This document shows positions 45,011 through 55,060 of a stretch of 64,000 nucleotides of DNA, one piece after another. Origin of the DNA: Kingdonia uniflora (lineage: Eukaryota; Streptophyta; Magnoliopsida; Ranunculales; Circaeasteraceae); assembly GCA_014058105.1 (NCBI GenBank), contig JACGCM010002784.1, forward strand, positions 992,001 to 1,056,000, given 5' to 3'. The translations under genes were made by a program, and so were the position numbers. The notes under the pieces are model-generated. The model ran no database searches, was not told the origin of the DNA, and saw only the letters and a program-made list of their open reading frames with translations. Position 1 is the first letter of the stretch, and every line of letters begins with the position of its first letter.

Positions 45011-45169
45011 AAATATGTCTCAGCTCATGCTAGTGTTTTAATGATTTATTTATGTTTATGTGATTGTAATATTGTATTTGCATTTATGTAGAGCAGTTTT
45101 GATTGGCTCCAATGGTTGAGAGGGACGGTATAGCTTGTCATTGGATAAAATTGGAAAAATTATAGAGAT

Positions 45170-46360
45170 TCAAACATTTATCATCGGGTGGATCGGTTTA
45201 GGTAATTTACTACTTTTTTGAGGATTGCTAGTACTGCCCTTGGAATATTTTTGATAACCCTGATCCTCCTTCAGTTCATTGTTTCGATCTGTAGTTGGAC
45301 CTTTCATGGTTAGGACGGATTTAGTAGATTTACGCTTTTCAGATATCATCCTTTCCTGGTCAACATATCCAATGACCTTGGTGATCATATCCTCCAAGGT
45401 CATAAGTTTGCTGTGGAAGACGTGCTCTTTGGCCTTGCAGTCGAGCAGGAGCGTGTTGGTGAAAGCAGTAATAGCCATTTTCTTATCAAGATTGCCTACT
45501 TTACGCGCGAGCTCCAAAAACTTCTTTGCAAAAGCCTCGAGTTTCTCTCTGTGTGATTCTTTAGGACTAGTTAAAGAACATAAATTCTCCTCCTTGTCTC
45601 TGTTGTGAGCATACGTCTTGTTGAACTATTTCTGCAGCTGATCGAATGTGAGTATAGAATCTTTAGGTAAAGAGTGAAACCACCAGAGCGATTCTTCCTG
45701 TAAACCTGTTGCGAACAGACGGTAGAGGATATGTTTGAGATTGGAGTATAATCCCAATGAATCACGGTATTGTTAAATGTACTCCTTTGGATCGATGCCT
45801 TTGTATTTATGAATTTTTGGAGTATGGAAACCAATCGGTACTTCCATATTAAATTGTTCTTTGGCAATCTCGTGCAAGAATTTAAGGTTGAGGTCTTTGT
45901 TTTTCCTCCTGAGGTTTGGAAAATCGGTGACCATTGCTGATTTCAGATTGAAATTTACCACCCAAATGAATAGAAGGTTGATGTTTATGCTGAATATTTA
46001 TGGAAATAGCTTTGATAGTTGCTCCTTGCGGTCCCAATCTATCCCGCGCAGAAACTTGGGTGGTTTCTGGTACTTGATCGCGATCTCTGGTTTGAAGAGC
46101 CTGTTGAGTATCCTGTCGAGCTTATAAGAAAGTCTGCATGGTTATTATCAGGTCTTCATATCGCTTGAACTCTATCAAACGAGTTTATCACTCAGCTTTG
46201 ATCTCTTTCTCACGGAGCTCTTAGTCAAGAGTTAACTAACGTTTGACCTTAATACATTTCTTTGTTTCGGCATAGAGATTCGCCATAGTTCTGTATGTTG
46301 CTCCGGCTCATCTAAATTATCGAGTTGGATTCCAATTACTGGTCATCTAGAAGTGACCAT
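45170..46360 (-). pseudogene. Element D gag
   Basis: The minus-strand ATG at 46360 gives MVTSR, as in element C's gag (MVTSK at 54259). After several stops the open parts read NLKFLHEIAKEQFNMEVPIG, FHTPKIHKYKGIDPKEYI, LGLYSNLKHILYRLF, then EKLEAFAKKFLELARKVGNL, AITAFTNTLLLDCKAKEHVF and LTLEDMITKVIGYVDQ. This is the gypsy gag capsid pattern shared with A and C. The coding region ends abruptly near 45170 and no protease or RT follows. Confidence 0.85.
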
Positions 46361-46411
46361 TATTGGAGATTAATAGTTGAGTGAATGTATACCTTAAGAT
46401 ATCGTGGAAAT

Positions 46412-46438
46412 GTCTTCTTTCCCACAAACGGTGCCAAA
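46412..46438 (-). other. Element D primer-binding site
   Basis: On the minus strand TTTGGCACCGTTTGTGGGAA directly follows the LTR, close to the primer sites of A (30095) and G (60788). Confidence 0.75.
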
Positions 46439-47055
46439 TGCAATCGCCTAATTCTGCAAGCTCGAGATGGTTCAGAATTAGCTCTTACACCAATATTTCT
46501 GTGACAAAAGCTAATGTAAAGTAAGAAATGACACAGGTGATTTAGCACGGAAAACCTATAAATAGGTAAAAAAAAACTATGACCTCGGGTTGAGGGTTTT
46601 AGTATCAGTAACTTTTATTGCTTGAGGCTGATATCTTATTATAAATGATCTCTCAAACTAGAAATACTTGATCTTGTAAATAAGAAATTTGTTATTTAAG
46701 AATCTAGAAAATATGGTTTTCTTGGTAATTTATCGTATATTTTTTTGGTCTTTGTCCCTTCTAAAACTTTTTCTTTATATAGGCCTTGCCCGCAGTTCGT
46801 TGTCGTGCTGAAGCACATTCTCTAAACTATGTGGGAAGTGGTGGTTCACCGAGTAACTATTGAGTTCGTACGAGACAGGTGTCTTTGACTTGTTCATGCT
46901 TTCTGTTTGTGCTTGATCCATGTTCTTAATCAGTTCGTGGGCTAGGAGACATTATTGACTGTTCATGTCACGTGTAAAATGTGTGAGTCTGATATAGAGG
47001 TAGTTTGAATTGGAAATAGTTTGAATTAGGTTAGATCGAGGCACAGTTCCCTACA
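46439..47055 (-). repeat. Element D 5' LTR (shared border with element C)
   Basis: 617 bases; plus-strand start TGCAATCGCCTAATTCTG and end GTTCCCTACA. Below it the minus strand reads TTTGGCACCGTTTGTGGG, a primer-binding site, so it is a 5' LTR on the minus strand. Above it there is no polypurine tract; element C's antisense tail starts directly. Confidence 0.8.
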
Positions 47056-47091
47056 TACATATCAATTGGTGATGGTAGTAAGGAGGATGTA

Positions 47092-47940
47092 ATGGAAAGA
47101 TTGAAGAAGAAGCAGAGTAAGGTGGATGATCTTAAGGATCAAATGGGGAAGAAAGATCTCAAAGGTAAAACTCATATGGAAAAAATAACGGTGCTGGAGG
47201 CCAATCTAAAATATGTTCGAGCTGCTGTAAGGAATTTGAACGAGAAAATAAGGAATAAGGAGGCCGAGCTGGCTGATTGTAGGAATAGGGAAGTTGATTT
47301 TCATCAGGATTTGGAGGAAGTTTTAAGGAAAAAGGATGAAATGTTGAAGAATTCTTGTTTCAGTGGAAGTAACGAAAATAAGGTTTTTCAGAAAAAGGAG
47401 GCGGAGTTGTTGGCATTACGAAGTAAAGTTCAGGAGTTAAATAAGCATAAAGATAAAAGTTAGATCGAATAGGGTAAATCCTTGAAAATGCTAAGGGTTT
47501 TGAACGATCAAGTAGTAGATTTGGAGATGAGCTTGAAGAGAGTCTGGACTCGCTATGCAAGGTTGGCTAAATATTTTTAGAAAATGCATATTAATTTTGC
47601 TGACCTGGCCGTACCGAATCAAAATAGACTTTCCATCAACGAGGTACATTCAAGGGAGATGATTGGTATCATCGCCTACTTTGTAGAGGAAGTGAAGAGT
47701 CTCAAGTTGGAAAGGGACACGTTTCATGATTGGCTGATTTTGTAGGGTTCTGTCTGTAAGGCTAAAGTAGATCACCGTAATGATATAAATCTTATGGACA
47801 CTAGCATTAGTCCCATTACGGGGGAACATGTTGAATTGGGTAGAGAGTTGGCTGTTGTTAGAGCACAATAATTAACGTCTTCGAGAGCTTCAAATCTCGG
47901 GGAAGGTTCATCTGATATATTCCAAGAAGGACCTGTATAA
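47092..47940 (+). pseudogene. Element C antisense coiled-coil tail
   Basis: An open frame of 123 codons (RLKKKQSKVDDLKDQMGKKD, ITVLEANLKYVRAAVRNLNE, KEAELLALRSKVQELNKHKD) is followed, after stops, by LRVLNDQVVDLEMSLKRVW and GIIAYFVEEVKSLKLERDTF, to a final TAA near 47940. Heptad spacing of Leu/Val/Ile with dense charge indicates a long coiled coil. By position, between integrase and the missing 3' LTR on the opposite strand, it is the distal part of the antisense gene of A and D. Confidence 0.6.
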
Positions 47941-48480
47941 GGAAGTATCCAATTTTTTGTAGTCTGTATAGTAGATGTTAGATAAATGAAAGCTAGTTTT
48001 GCATTTATTTTATCTTTTAAGTATAAAGATAGTAGACGTGCATCAATTGAAATCTAGTGTTGTTACCTTTGCTTAATCTTTGAGATTTAGTAGATGATAA
48101 ATGTGTATCTATTGAAAGCTTGTATTACCTTTGCTTTAATCTTTGAGATTTAGTAGATAACTACATATATGACTGTAGAGAGTAATGTGGGAAAAAACAT
48201 GAAAGTTTTCATTGAGTTGAAAAAAATGTACATATTGTTGGAGATTGTAATCTTACTTTTGGAATGGAAGGAATGATGATAGATGTATCCTATGCTTGGA
48301 ATATTAGTAGTTTAACGGTAGTATTTCTTCAATCTCATAATGTTCTAAGGGCTTGGTATTCAGACTCCGTCCTTTGTCTTGAGGTAGTAAGATCCGAGGC
48401 CAATTCATCCTACCACCAGAAATGGGCCTTCCCAATTCTCTACGAGCTTCCCAACATTCAGCTCTTTTTTACTTTTAGGG
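47940..48480. other. Element C junction between antisense tail and pol
   Basis: AT-rich stretch with imperfect repeats of TTTGAGATTTAGTAGAT near 48080-48155. It occupies the place of element A's 44-bp array but has a different sequence and only two or three repeat copies. No supported gene. Confidence 0.4.
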
Positions 48481-49400
48481 ATCTCATTAAGGACTAGGTC
48501 ATCGATTTTGAACTCACGACTTCGTACTCTTCTATTATACAAACTGGCTAGCATATGATGGTATCGACCCAAGTTGGCAATAGCTCGAGCTCATGCTTCA
48601 TCGATCCAGTTCATGTTGTAGGATAACTCAAATTCATTATCATCCTCAGTTAGCTCGTGATCTTTGGCTGGATGGGGATATTCTATTTGGATAATGACTT
48701 CAGTTCCATAAGCAAGGACAAATGGTGTGAATATCCTATTGACTGTCTCGGCGTCGTACGGTAGGCCCGCAAAACATGTGGTATCTCCCTTATCCAATTG
48801 CTCTTCTTTTCTGATTTGAGTCCCTTCTTGATTCCATATACGATGGTCTTCTTCGTGATTTCGGCCTGCCCATTACCCTGGGGGTAGTATGGATTGGATG
48901 GTGAATGAATGATCTTATGTTTACTAAGGATGTTACTACTTTTTCTCTATAGAATTGTGGTTCGTTATCGATCCAAATCAGGTGGGGGAAACCGAATTGT
49001 ATGATGATATGCTCCCAGATAAATGAGATGACTTCTTCTTCTCGAGTTTGCCAAAGGGGAATTACTTCGACCCACTTCATAAAGTAATCTATTGCTGCGA
49101 GTACAAACTTGAGATTACCCAGTATATTTGGGAATTCTCCCACTAGACCAAGTGCCCACCTTTTGAAATGCCAGAATACTTTGCTAGCATAGAGCTCAAG
49201 TACAGGTGCTCGTATTTGGTGATTGTGCCTCTAGCATGTGTCACATTTGCGTGAGTACTCTTTCATTTGTTTTCTCATTCTCATCCAAAATACCCCTTGT
49301 GTGATTACTCTATTTGCAGGAGATCGTCCTGTAGTATGGGAGCCACAAGACCCTTCATGTAAATCCTTGAGTATTCTATCTGCCTATTATTTTGAGAGGC
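48480..49400 (-). pseudogene. Element C integrase
   Basis: The minus strand has the zinc region end (KCDTC, about 49230-49250), then FKRWALGLVGEFPNI, FVLAAIDYFMKWVEVIPLWQ, LIWIDNEPQFYREKV with the second catalytic Asp and NPYYPQGNGQAEI with the catalytic Glu, then VLAYGTEVIIQIEYP and LSYNMNWIDEA. Frame changes split it into at least three pieces. Confidence 0.88.
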
Positions 49401-49732
49401 ACTTGAGTTAAGGCCCAATTACTGACCTCCTATATAGGCTACTGCCTTTCTGAACTGTATAACGCTTGAAGTTCTTGATCAACTATCTGCGTTCTTTTGG
49501 ACATTCTGGAAGGGGCCATCACATTTATTCTCTGGTCTAAGATATGCGATGAAAGGCTTCCACCAATCGTCTTCCTCTTCTTCATTGCGTCCAATGTTGA
49601 TCGTGCATACCGTTAGGCGATCGATACTGAAGGTTGAAATCACTTTAATTTGGAGGTATATCTTGCTTCTGTACCTAATACCTTGGCTAAATAAGTTAAG
49701 GAATCAGCGTGCCGATTTTCTCCAGGAGGAAA

Positions 49733-50560
49733 ATAATCAAGTATAACGTTATTTAATCTGTTCATTCTATCAGCGACTAGGGCCACATAGTCGATCATTT
49801 TGCCATTCTTTTTGTATTGCTTGGAGTATTAATGGACTGTCAGTAATGATTCAGTATAGACTATGAGCTCAGGAACGCCAATTTCTAATGCCTTGTCAAG
49901 GCCATGGATTAGTGCTTCGTACTCTGAAACGTTGTTGGAGGCTTGAAAATTGAGGTATATTAATTTTTCAATTATGTCATTCAAGGGAGTAATCAATACG
50001 ATTTTGATCCCTGACCTTGAAGGTCTTGCTAAACTATCTTTAAGAAGTCTCCATCCCTTTTGTGTAACCTATTCGGCTCTTTCTTCAAAGGGCTTTGCAG
50101 GTGGATCTTCTTCAATTTTGTCTATTAGATCAGGATTGTGCTCTTCCAAATCTAGGTAAATAATCAAGTATAACGTTATTGAATATGCTCATTCTATCAG
50201 CGATTAGGGCCGTATAGTCGATCATTTTTGCCATTCTTCTTGTATTTCTTAGAGAATTGATGGACTATCAGCAATGATTCGGTATAGATTGAGAGCTCAG
50301 GCCATGGATTAATGCTTCGTACTCTGTAACATTCTTGGAGGCTTAAAAATTGAGGTATATTGATTTCTCAATTCTTTCATTCAGGGGAGTAATCAATACG
50401 ATTCTGATCCCTGACCTTGAAGGTCCTGTTGATCTATCTTTAAGAAATCTCCATCCCTTTTGTGTAACCTATTCAGCTCGTTCTTCAAAGGGCTTTGCAG
50501 GTGGATCTTCTTCAATTTCGTCAGTTAGATCAGGATTGTGCTCTTTCCAATCTAGAGTTT
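49733..50560 (-). repeat. Tandem duplication inside element C second RNase H
   Basis: About 400 bases are present twice, 49733-50154 and 50155-50560, joined at AAATCTAG/GTAAATAATCAAG. Both copies contain GGGCTTTGCAGGTGGATCTT and the stretch coding, on minus, for GIRIVLITPLNE. The second copy lacks about 30 bases near GCTCAGGAACGCC. Identity is high but not complete, so the duplication is old. Confidence 0.88.
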
Positions 50561-51000
50561 CTATTGGGAAGTCTACTAGAAAATCAGCCACTGCTTGACC
50601 TTTCTGTAACGTTCATTGTTTGAATTTGATATCTTGCTCCCCCAAACTTACTAACCATTATTGCACTCTTCTTGATTTCTCCTTTTTACTGGGCTCGGAG
50701 GAGTTGCTCGATCTTGAAATATCTTGTTTCCGCCGGTGTGAGGGTTTTGCTTATAAAATACACTAACTTCTCAATCTTTCTATAAAGGGATTGAGAACCA
50801 AGCTGAGGGAATTATATGCAACTGCAAGGTAGATGATCAATTCCTCGTTTTCTACTGGGGTACACATTACTGGAGATTTGCCAAGATAGATTTTGATTTT
50901 TTGAAAAGCTTTTTCATATTCTTCTGTCCATTCGATCACTTAATTTGATCAAACTTTTCCTCTTTTGATAAACCCTCGAAGAAACAAGAACAACCATTAA
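49740..51000 (-). pseudogene. Element C RNase H domains
   Basis: On the minus strand the archaeal-like domain reads QKGWRFLKDRSTGPSRSGIR and NVTEYEALIHGL, with DG replaced by DR. It is preceded by QAVADFLVDFPIET. The domain is split by the 400-base duplication. Upstream (about 50600-51000) are remnants of the RT-linked RNase H. Confidence 0.8.
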
Positions 51001-51760
51001 CATCAATCTGAAGACTTAAAGATGAATTTGTTGATGCCTGCAATCTTACCAGCGAGGTTCTGTACATATTTCTTTGTTCGTAGAGATGACATATTGATTA
51101 GAACTCAAATCTAATATGGATCAACTTCGATTCCTTTTTTACTGATGAGTGCACTCCGAATTTATATTTATTGGGATTGAGCTTCATCTGGTATGATCGT
51201 AATATGCTGAAGACTATATCGAGATGCGTGATATGATCCTTCTTCAATAAGCTTTTGCAGAGTAGATCGTCAAAATATACTTCAACAGTTTTCCCCAAGT
51301 GTTCTTTGAACATAATTGTTATTAACCATTGATAAGTTTTTCTGGTGTTCTTCAGTCTCAAAGGCATGATTTTGTAACAGTTGATCCTCCTTTAAGTGAT
51401 GAAAGTAGTCTTTTCTTGATCTTCATCTAAGAAGGGTATCTGATTGTAGCCCGAAGCAGCATCCATCATAGATTGTAACTCGTGACCTACTGTAGAATCA
51501 AAAATTTGATGAATGATGGGCTTAAGAAAATTATCTTTGGCGTGTATTTGTTTAGATCAATTAAATCTATGCAAATTCAGACTTTCCCATTCTTCTTGGA
51601 ACCACAACAATGTTTAAGATCTAATCTGGGTACTTTACTTCTTAAATGAATCCGACCTTGATCAACTTATCGAATTTATTATTGACATAATCTCTGAGAC
51701 GAGGTGATAGCCTTCTTTGTTTCTGTTTGCCTATCATAGCTTTATCGTTGACGCTCAATT
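51000..51760 (-). pseudogene. Element C reverse transcriptase
   Basis: The open piece 51098-51367 reads MPLRLKNTRKTYQWLITIMF, then LGKTVEVYFDDLLCKSLLKK, where the YIDD box is YFDD. HLDIVFSILRSYQMKLNPNK follows. Upstream fragments (LIDLNKYTPK, LQVTSYNL-type) lie at 51460-51600 with stops. MPFGLKNAGATYQ has become MPLRLKNTRKTYQ. Confidence 0.88.
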
Positions 51761-51899
51761 TGTGACACGCCTTGGTTGGGTCAACTCCTGATATTTCTTG
51801 GAAAGTCCAAGCGAAGACGTCTCGGTTTATCTGTAAAAAATGAATGAGAGCTTCTTTCTCCTATCAATCCAGCCTGGCACTAATATAAGAACCCCTACT

Positions 51900-52790
51900 A
51901 GGTCCATCGATCTTAATGTAGTCTATAGGTTCTGCCGTGGAAGGCTAAACATCGGTGTGATCAGCTTTTTGTAATTGCTATGCAGTAAATCTATTGGATG
52001 TGTCTAGGATAGGATATACGATATTTTTGCAAGCTCATAAGAGCTTTTGACTACCTTTAATCTCATAGATGCCTTTGTTGTACTTGAAACAGAATGTTTG
52101 ACGGTATGTAGAGGTGATTACTTTCATATTGTGTAACCAACCACGTCCTATTATCCCTAGGTAGCGGGACTTGACATTGATGATGTAGAAAATTACATCG
52201 ACAGTGGTGGGTCCAGCAGTGATAGGAAGGATGATCTTTCCTTCTTGTTCTTATCTAGATTCATTAAAACCATTGATATGGATGTCATTTGGTACAACTT
52301 GATCCGCTAATCCCATTTGTTTGATTGTGCTCTAAAAGAGGATCTCAATACCGCTGCATATATATATATATCATCATGGTATGCATGACGAATTTCTCCA
52401 TCTTAAGCATAATAACCAGTTTTTCATGATGTAGAATCTTGACATGACTGATGTCACAATCTTCAAATGATATTCCAGTTTTTCGATCGCTTGATTTGGG
52501 AAGGACTTTAGCTTCTTTATCCTTAACGGTGAGGTCACAATACTCCGTTAATCTTTTCCTTTTGTACCTCGTTGAATTGTTGATTTGATGGATCTTGATC
52601 ATATTATTATGGTAGATGTGGTACAAGTATTTCTCCTCAGATTGATCTTCGATCTGAACTATCTCAATATTTTTCTTGTAGCTTCCATTCTTATATCCCT
52701 CCAGATCGATAATGTACTCGTGCATTCTCCAGTCTTTGAAAATGTACTCCAACAACCTCTATAAAACATAACAGCGATCAATTTCATGAT
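51900..52790 (-). pseudogene. Element C protease region with AT microsatellite
   Basis: Open frame 52345-52755 contains LEYIFKDWRMHEYIIDLEGY, SFEDCDISHVKILHHEKLVI and MLKMEKFVMHTMMI, then YIYMQRY. In G the same position reads LHTMLIDTGSAADVLF. The catalytic DTG has thus been replaced by a TA repeat (52362-52378). Below it, fragments match the A/G segment GIxGRxWLxNM. Confidence 0.75.
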
Positions 52791-52849
52791 GAGTTACCTT
52801 GTGGTGCATGTAATACGGTTTGCCTTCGATTGGTTCCAAAGGCTGAGAT

Positions 52850-54259
52850 ATACGATATAACTTATATTTCTTCAGTAAGGGATAGATCACAGATCCGGAC
52901 ATTCATCTTTGGAACGACCGGTTTGGGCAATAAATTATCTTTTTGAGATTTGCCTATCTTTAGCTCGTTTTTATTACCCTGACCATCCTTTTATTCATTG
53001 TCTCTATATGTGTTTTGACCTTTTGTGGTTAGAATGATTTTAGTAGATTTATGCCTTTCAGTCATCATCCTTGCCAGGTCAACATACCCATTGACCTTGG
53101 TAATCATGTCTTCCAAGGTCAAAGGTTTGTTCAAGAAGAGATGCTCATTTTCTTTATAATAGATCTGTAGTGCATTGGTAAATGCTGAAATAGCTATTTT
53201 CTGATCGAGATTATTAACCTTCGGAGCGAGTTTCAGATTTTTTTTTGCAAAGACCTCGAGCTTCTCCCCTTGGGACTATTTGTGACTAGTAAGAGTGTAT
53301 AAATTATCTCCTTTGTCTTTATTGTGAGCATACATTTTTATGAAGATCTTTTATAGGTGGTTGAATGTGAGAATTGAATTTTCTGGTAGAGAATGGAACC
53401 ATTGGAGTGGTTCCCCCTGTAGGCTTATTACGGACAGTCGACATAGAATGTGTTTCAGATTTGAATACAACCCCAATGAGTCTCGGAATTGTTGGATGTG
53501 TTCTTTAGGGCCACTACCTTTATACTTACGTATCTTTAAAATATGGAAAACTGTCGATACTTCCATAGTAAACAATTCTTTGGCGATCAGACTATCTTGT
53601 AATTTGGTCAAATTGTCTTTACTCTCAAGAACTTGAGCCTCTATTAATTCCTTGATGCGTTGATCCATGTATTTTTGTGTGACATACTGACATAGTGCTA
53701 AAATGGCTCGGTGTGCAAAACGAAGGTTATGAGTCCCACTTCCTTTACTCAAACATTTATGAATTGGCACCCTGGACGGAGGTCGTGGCTCCTCTTCTTG
53801 ATGCTTGGAGAGTCTGCATCCTTTGCTAATTTCCAATTTATCTTTTCGCCTTAGATAAATTTAGGCTTTTGGTACCTGTGGATCGTTACGCTGATGCTTG
53901 GAAACTCCTCTGCTAGTTGTGCCTCGAGGCCCCAACCTATCCCGTGTTAAAATCCTGGAAGTCGCAGGAATGGTATCACGCTCCCTCGGAGCCTAAACTT
54001 GTTGATTGTCTTGCAGTGCTTTTAAAATGGTCTACAATATGGTCATCTGTTCTTCTTATCTTTTAAAGTCTATTTGTCGAACTCTAAGTTCATCTTCGAG
54101 CTCTTTTTCGAGAAGTTCTCGATCGTGTAGCAACTGACACTAGAGATCATTTTGCTTTCCTATTTTGGCGTAGAGATTCACCCGTAATTCTCTGAGCTGA
54201 TCAGGTTTGATAGAAATTCTATGTTGAACTCCTGTGGCTGATTGCTTAGAAGTCACCAT
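52850..54259 (-). pseudogene. Element C gag
   Basis: Minus-strand ATG at 54259, MVTSKQSATGVQHRIS. After stops, the long open piece 53351-53836 reads YVTQKYMDQRIKELIEAQVL, FHILKIRKYKGSGPKEHIQQ, FRDSLGLYSNLKHILCRL and GEPLQWFHSLPENSILTF. AISAFTNALQIYYKENEHLF and LTLEDMITKVNGYVD follow near 53080-53210. The same blocks in the same order occur in D and A. Confidence 0.85.
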
Positions 54260-54337
54260 AATCAAAAATTAATTGTTGAGTAACTGAATGCTATAGGATT
54301 TTGTGGAAATATCTTTTTTCTCTAAGACGATGCCAAA

Positions 54338-54860
54338 TATAATGGCCTAATTTCGTAGTAGCTTAAAATAGCCCAAAATAGTTCTTATACCAAATGTACC
54401 TGTGACAAGAATTAGTATAACCCAATACAAAAATGACACAGGTGATTAGCGTAGAAACCTTTGAATAGTTAAAAACACGACCTCAGCTTGTGGATTTAGT
54501 AATTGTAACTTTATTTTTTAAGGCTGATATTTTGATTACATGTTATGGTCGCTTGAGTTAGAAAAACTTGGTCCTTTTTCCTCTGGAACTCATTTTTTTA
54601 TAGACCTCACTCTCAGTTTTTATCGTGCATAAGCACATTCTCCTGAAAATAGGTACAAGTGGTAGTTAGACTTGTAACTGCTAGTTCGTGGGTGACAGGT
54701 GTCTTTGACATGTTTTATTTCATTTATAGTATTCGAGCCACGCTCTTCATTAGTTTGTGGTCTAGGTGTCATTGCTGATGGTGCACATCACGTGTATATT
54801 GTGTGAGTTTGATATTAATTCAGTTCAAGTTTATCACAGCTCGAGGGGCAAGTCCCTACA
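54338..54860 (-). repeat. Element C 5' LTR
   Basis: 523 bases aligning with 46439-47055, 13373-13921 and 56622-57152. Plus-strand end CAAGTCCCTACA. A degenerate primer-binding site (TTTGGCATCGTC on minus) lies at 54326-54337. Confidence 0.82.
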
Positions 54861-55060
54861 TCGACAGCCTTATCCTCCTCCTTAACCATCCGCTCTACCA
54901 TACCACTCAAATAGTCCTCCTGGTCAACGCTACTACAAATGATGTAATGGAATTGAAACATCCAGAAGAAGTTGTTTTCAGCCTCTTCTACTTCTTTTGA
55001 AGTCATGCTATCCAAGGTAGGCTCCACCGGGCGATGTGGAATCTCAACTGCAAGTCCAGT
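54861..55060 (-). pseudogene. Antisense ORF1-like fragment of another element
   Basis: The minus-strand frame 55027-54861 reads SMTSKEVEEAENNFFWMFQF, HYIICSSVDQ and KEEDKAVDVG, matching the ORF1 core (DDHFQMVRFHYLL in A, NNDFFHMFYFHYI in D). It is cut by element C's 5' LTR. Since ORF1 runs antisense to its element, this is probably the remnant of a plus-strand Tat-like copy into which C inserted. Confidence 0.55.

Larger units (their letters stand above)
13373..47055 (-). mobile_element. Element D: minus-strand Tat-like Ty3/gypsy, split by three nested insertions
   Basis: The two LTRs are 13373-13921 (3' LTR) and 46439-47055 (5' LTR, followed by a TTTGGCACCGTTTGTGGG primer-binding site). D's own sequence is 13373-16526, 21436-21992, 29345-29524 and 43763-47055. 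The gaps are filled by copia, chromovirus E and element A, each flanked by a target-site duplication. Reading across the gaps is continuous in protein homology to element A's antisense gene. D keeps gag and most of the antisense cassette but pol is deleted near 45120-45170. Its own target-site duplication was not found (ATAAT left, TACAT right), so D may have been reshaped by recombination with element C. Confidence 0.75.
47056..54860 (-). mobile_element. Element C: minus-strand Tat-like Ty3/gypsy, 3' LTR missing
   Basis: The 5' LTR is 54338-54860. The minus strand then carries gag, protease remnant, RT, two RNase H regions and integrase down to about 48480. The antisense coiled-coil tail lies on the plus strand at 47092-47940. 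The 3' LTR and first antisense ORFs are absent; D's 5' LTR adjoins directly. Either D inserted into C with later loss, or the two were joined by unequal recombination. Element C pol is heavily broken. Confidence 0.8.

Noticed and set aside
49950..50598. Two similar plus-strand ORFs as a duplicated gene pair
   Set aside because: They are the reverse strand of element C's duplicated RNase H segment, which has real homology on the minus strand.
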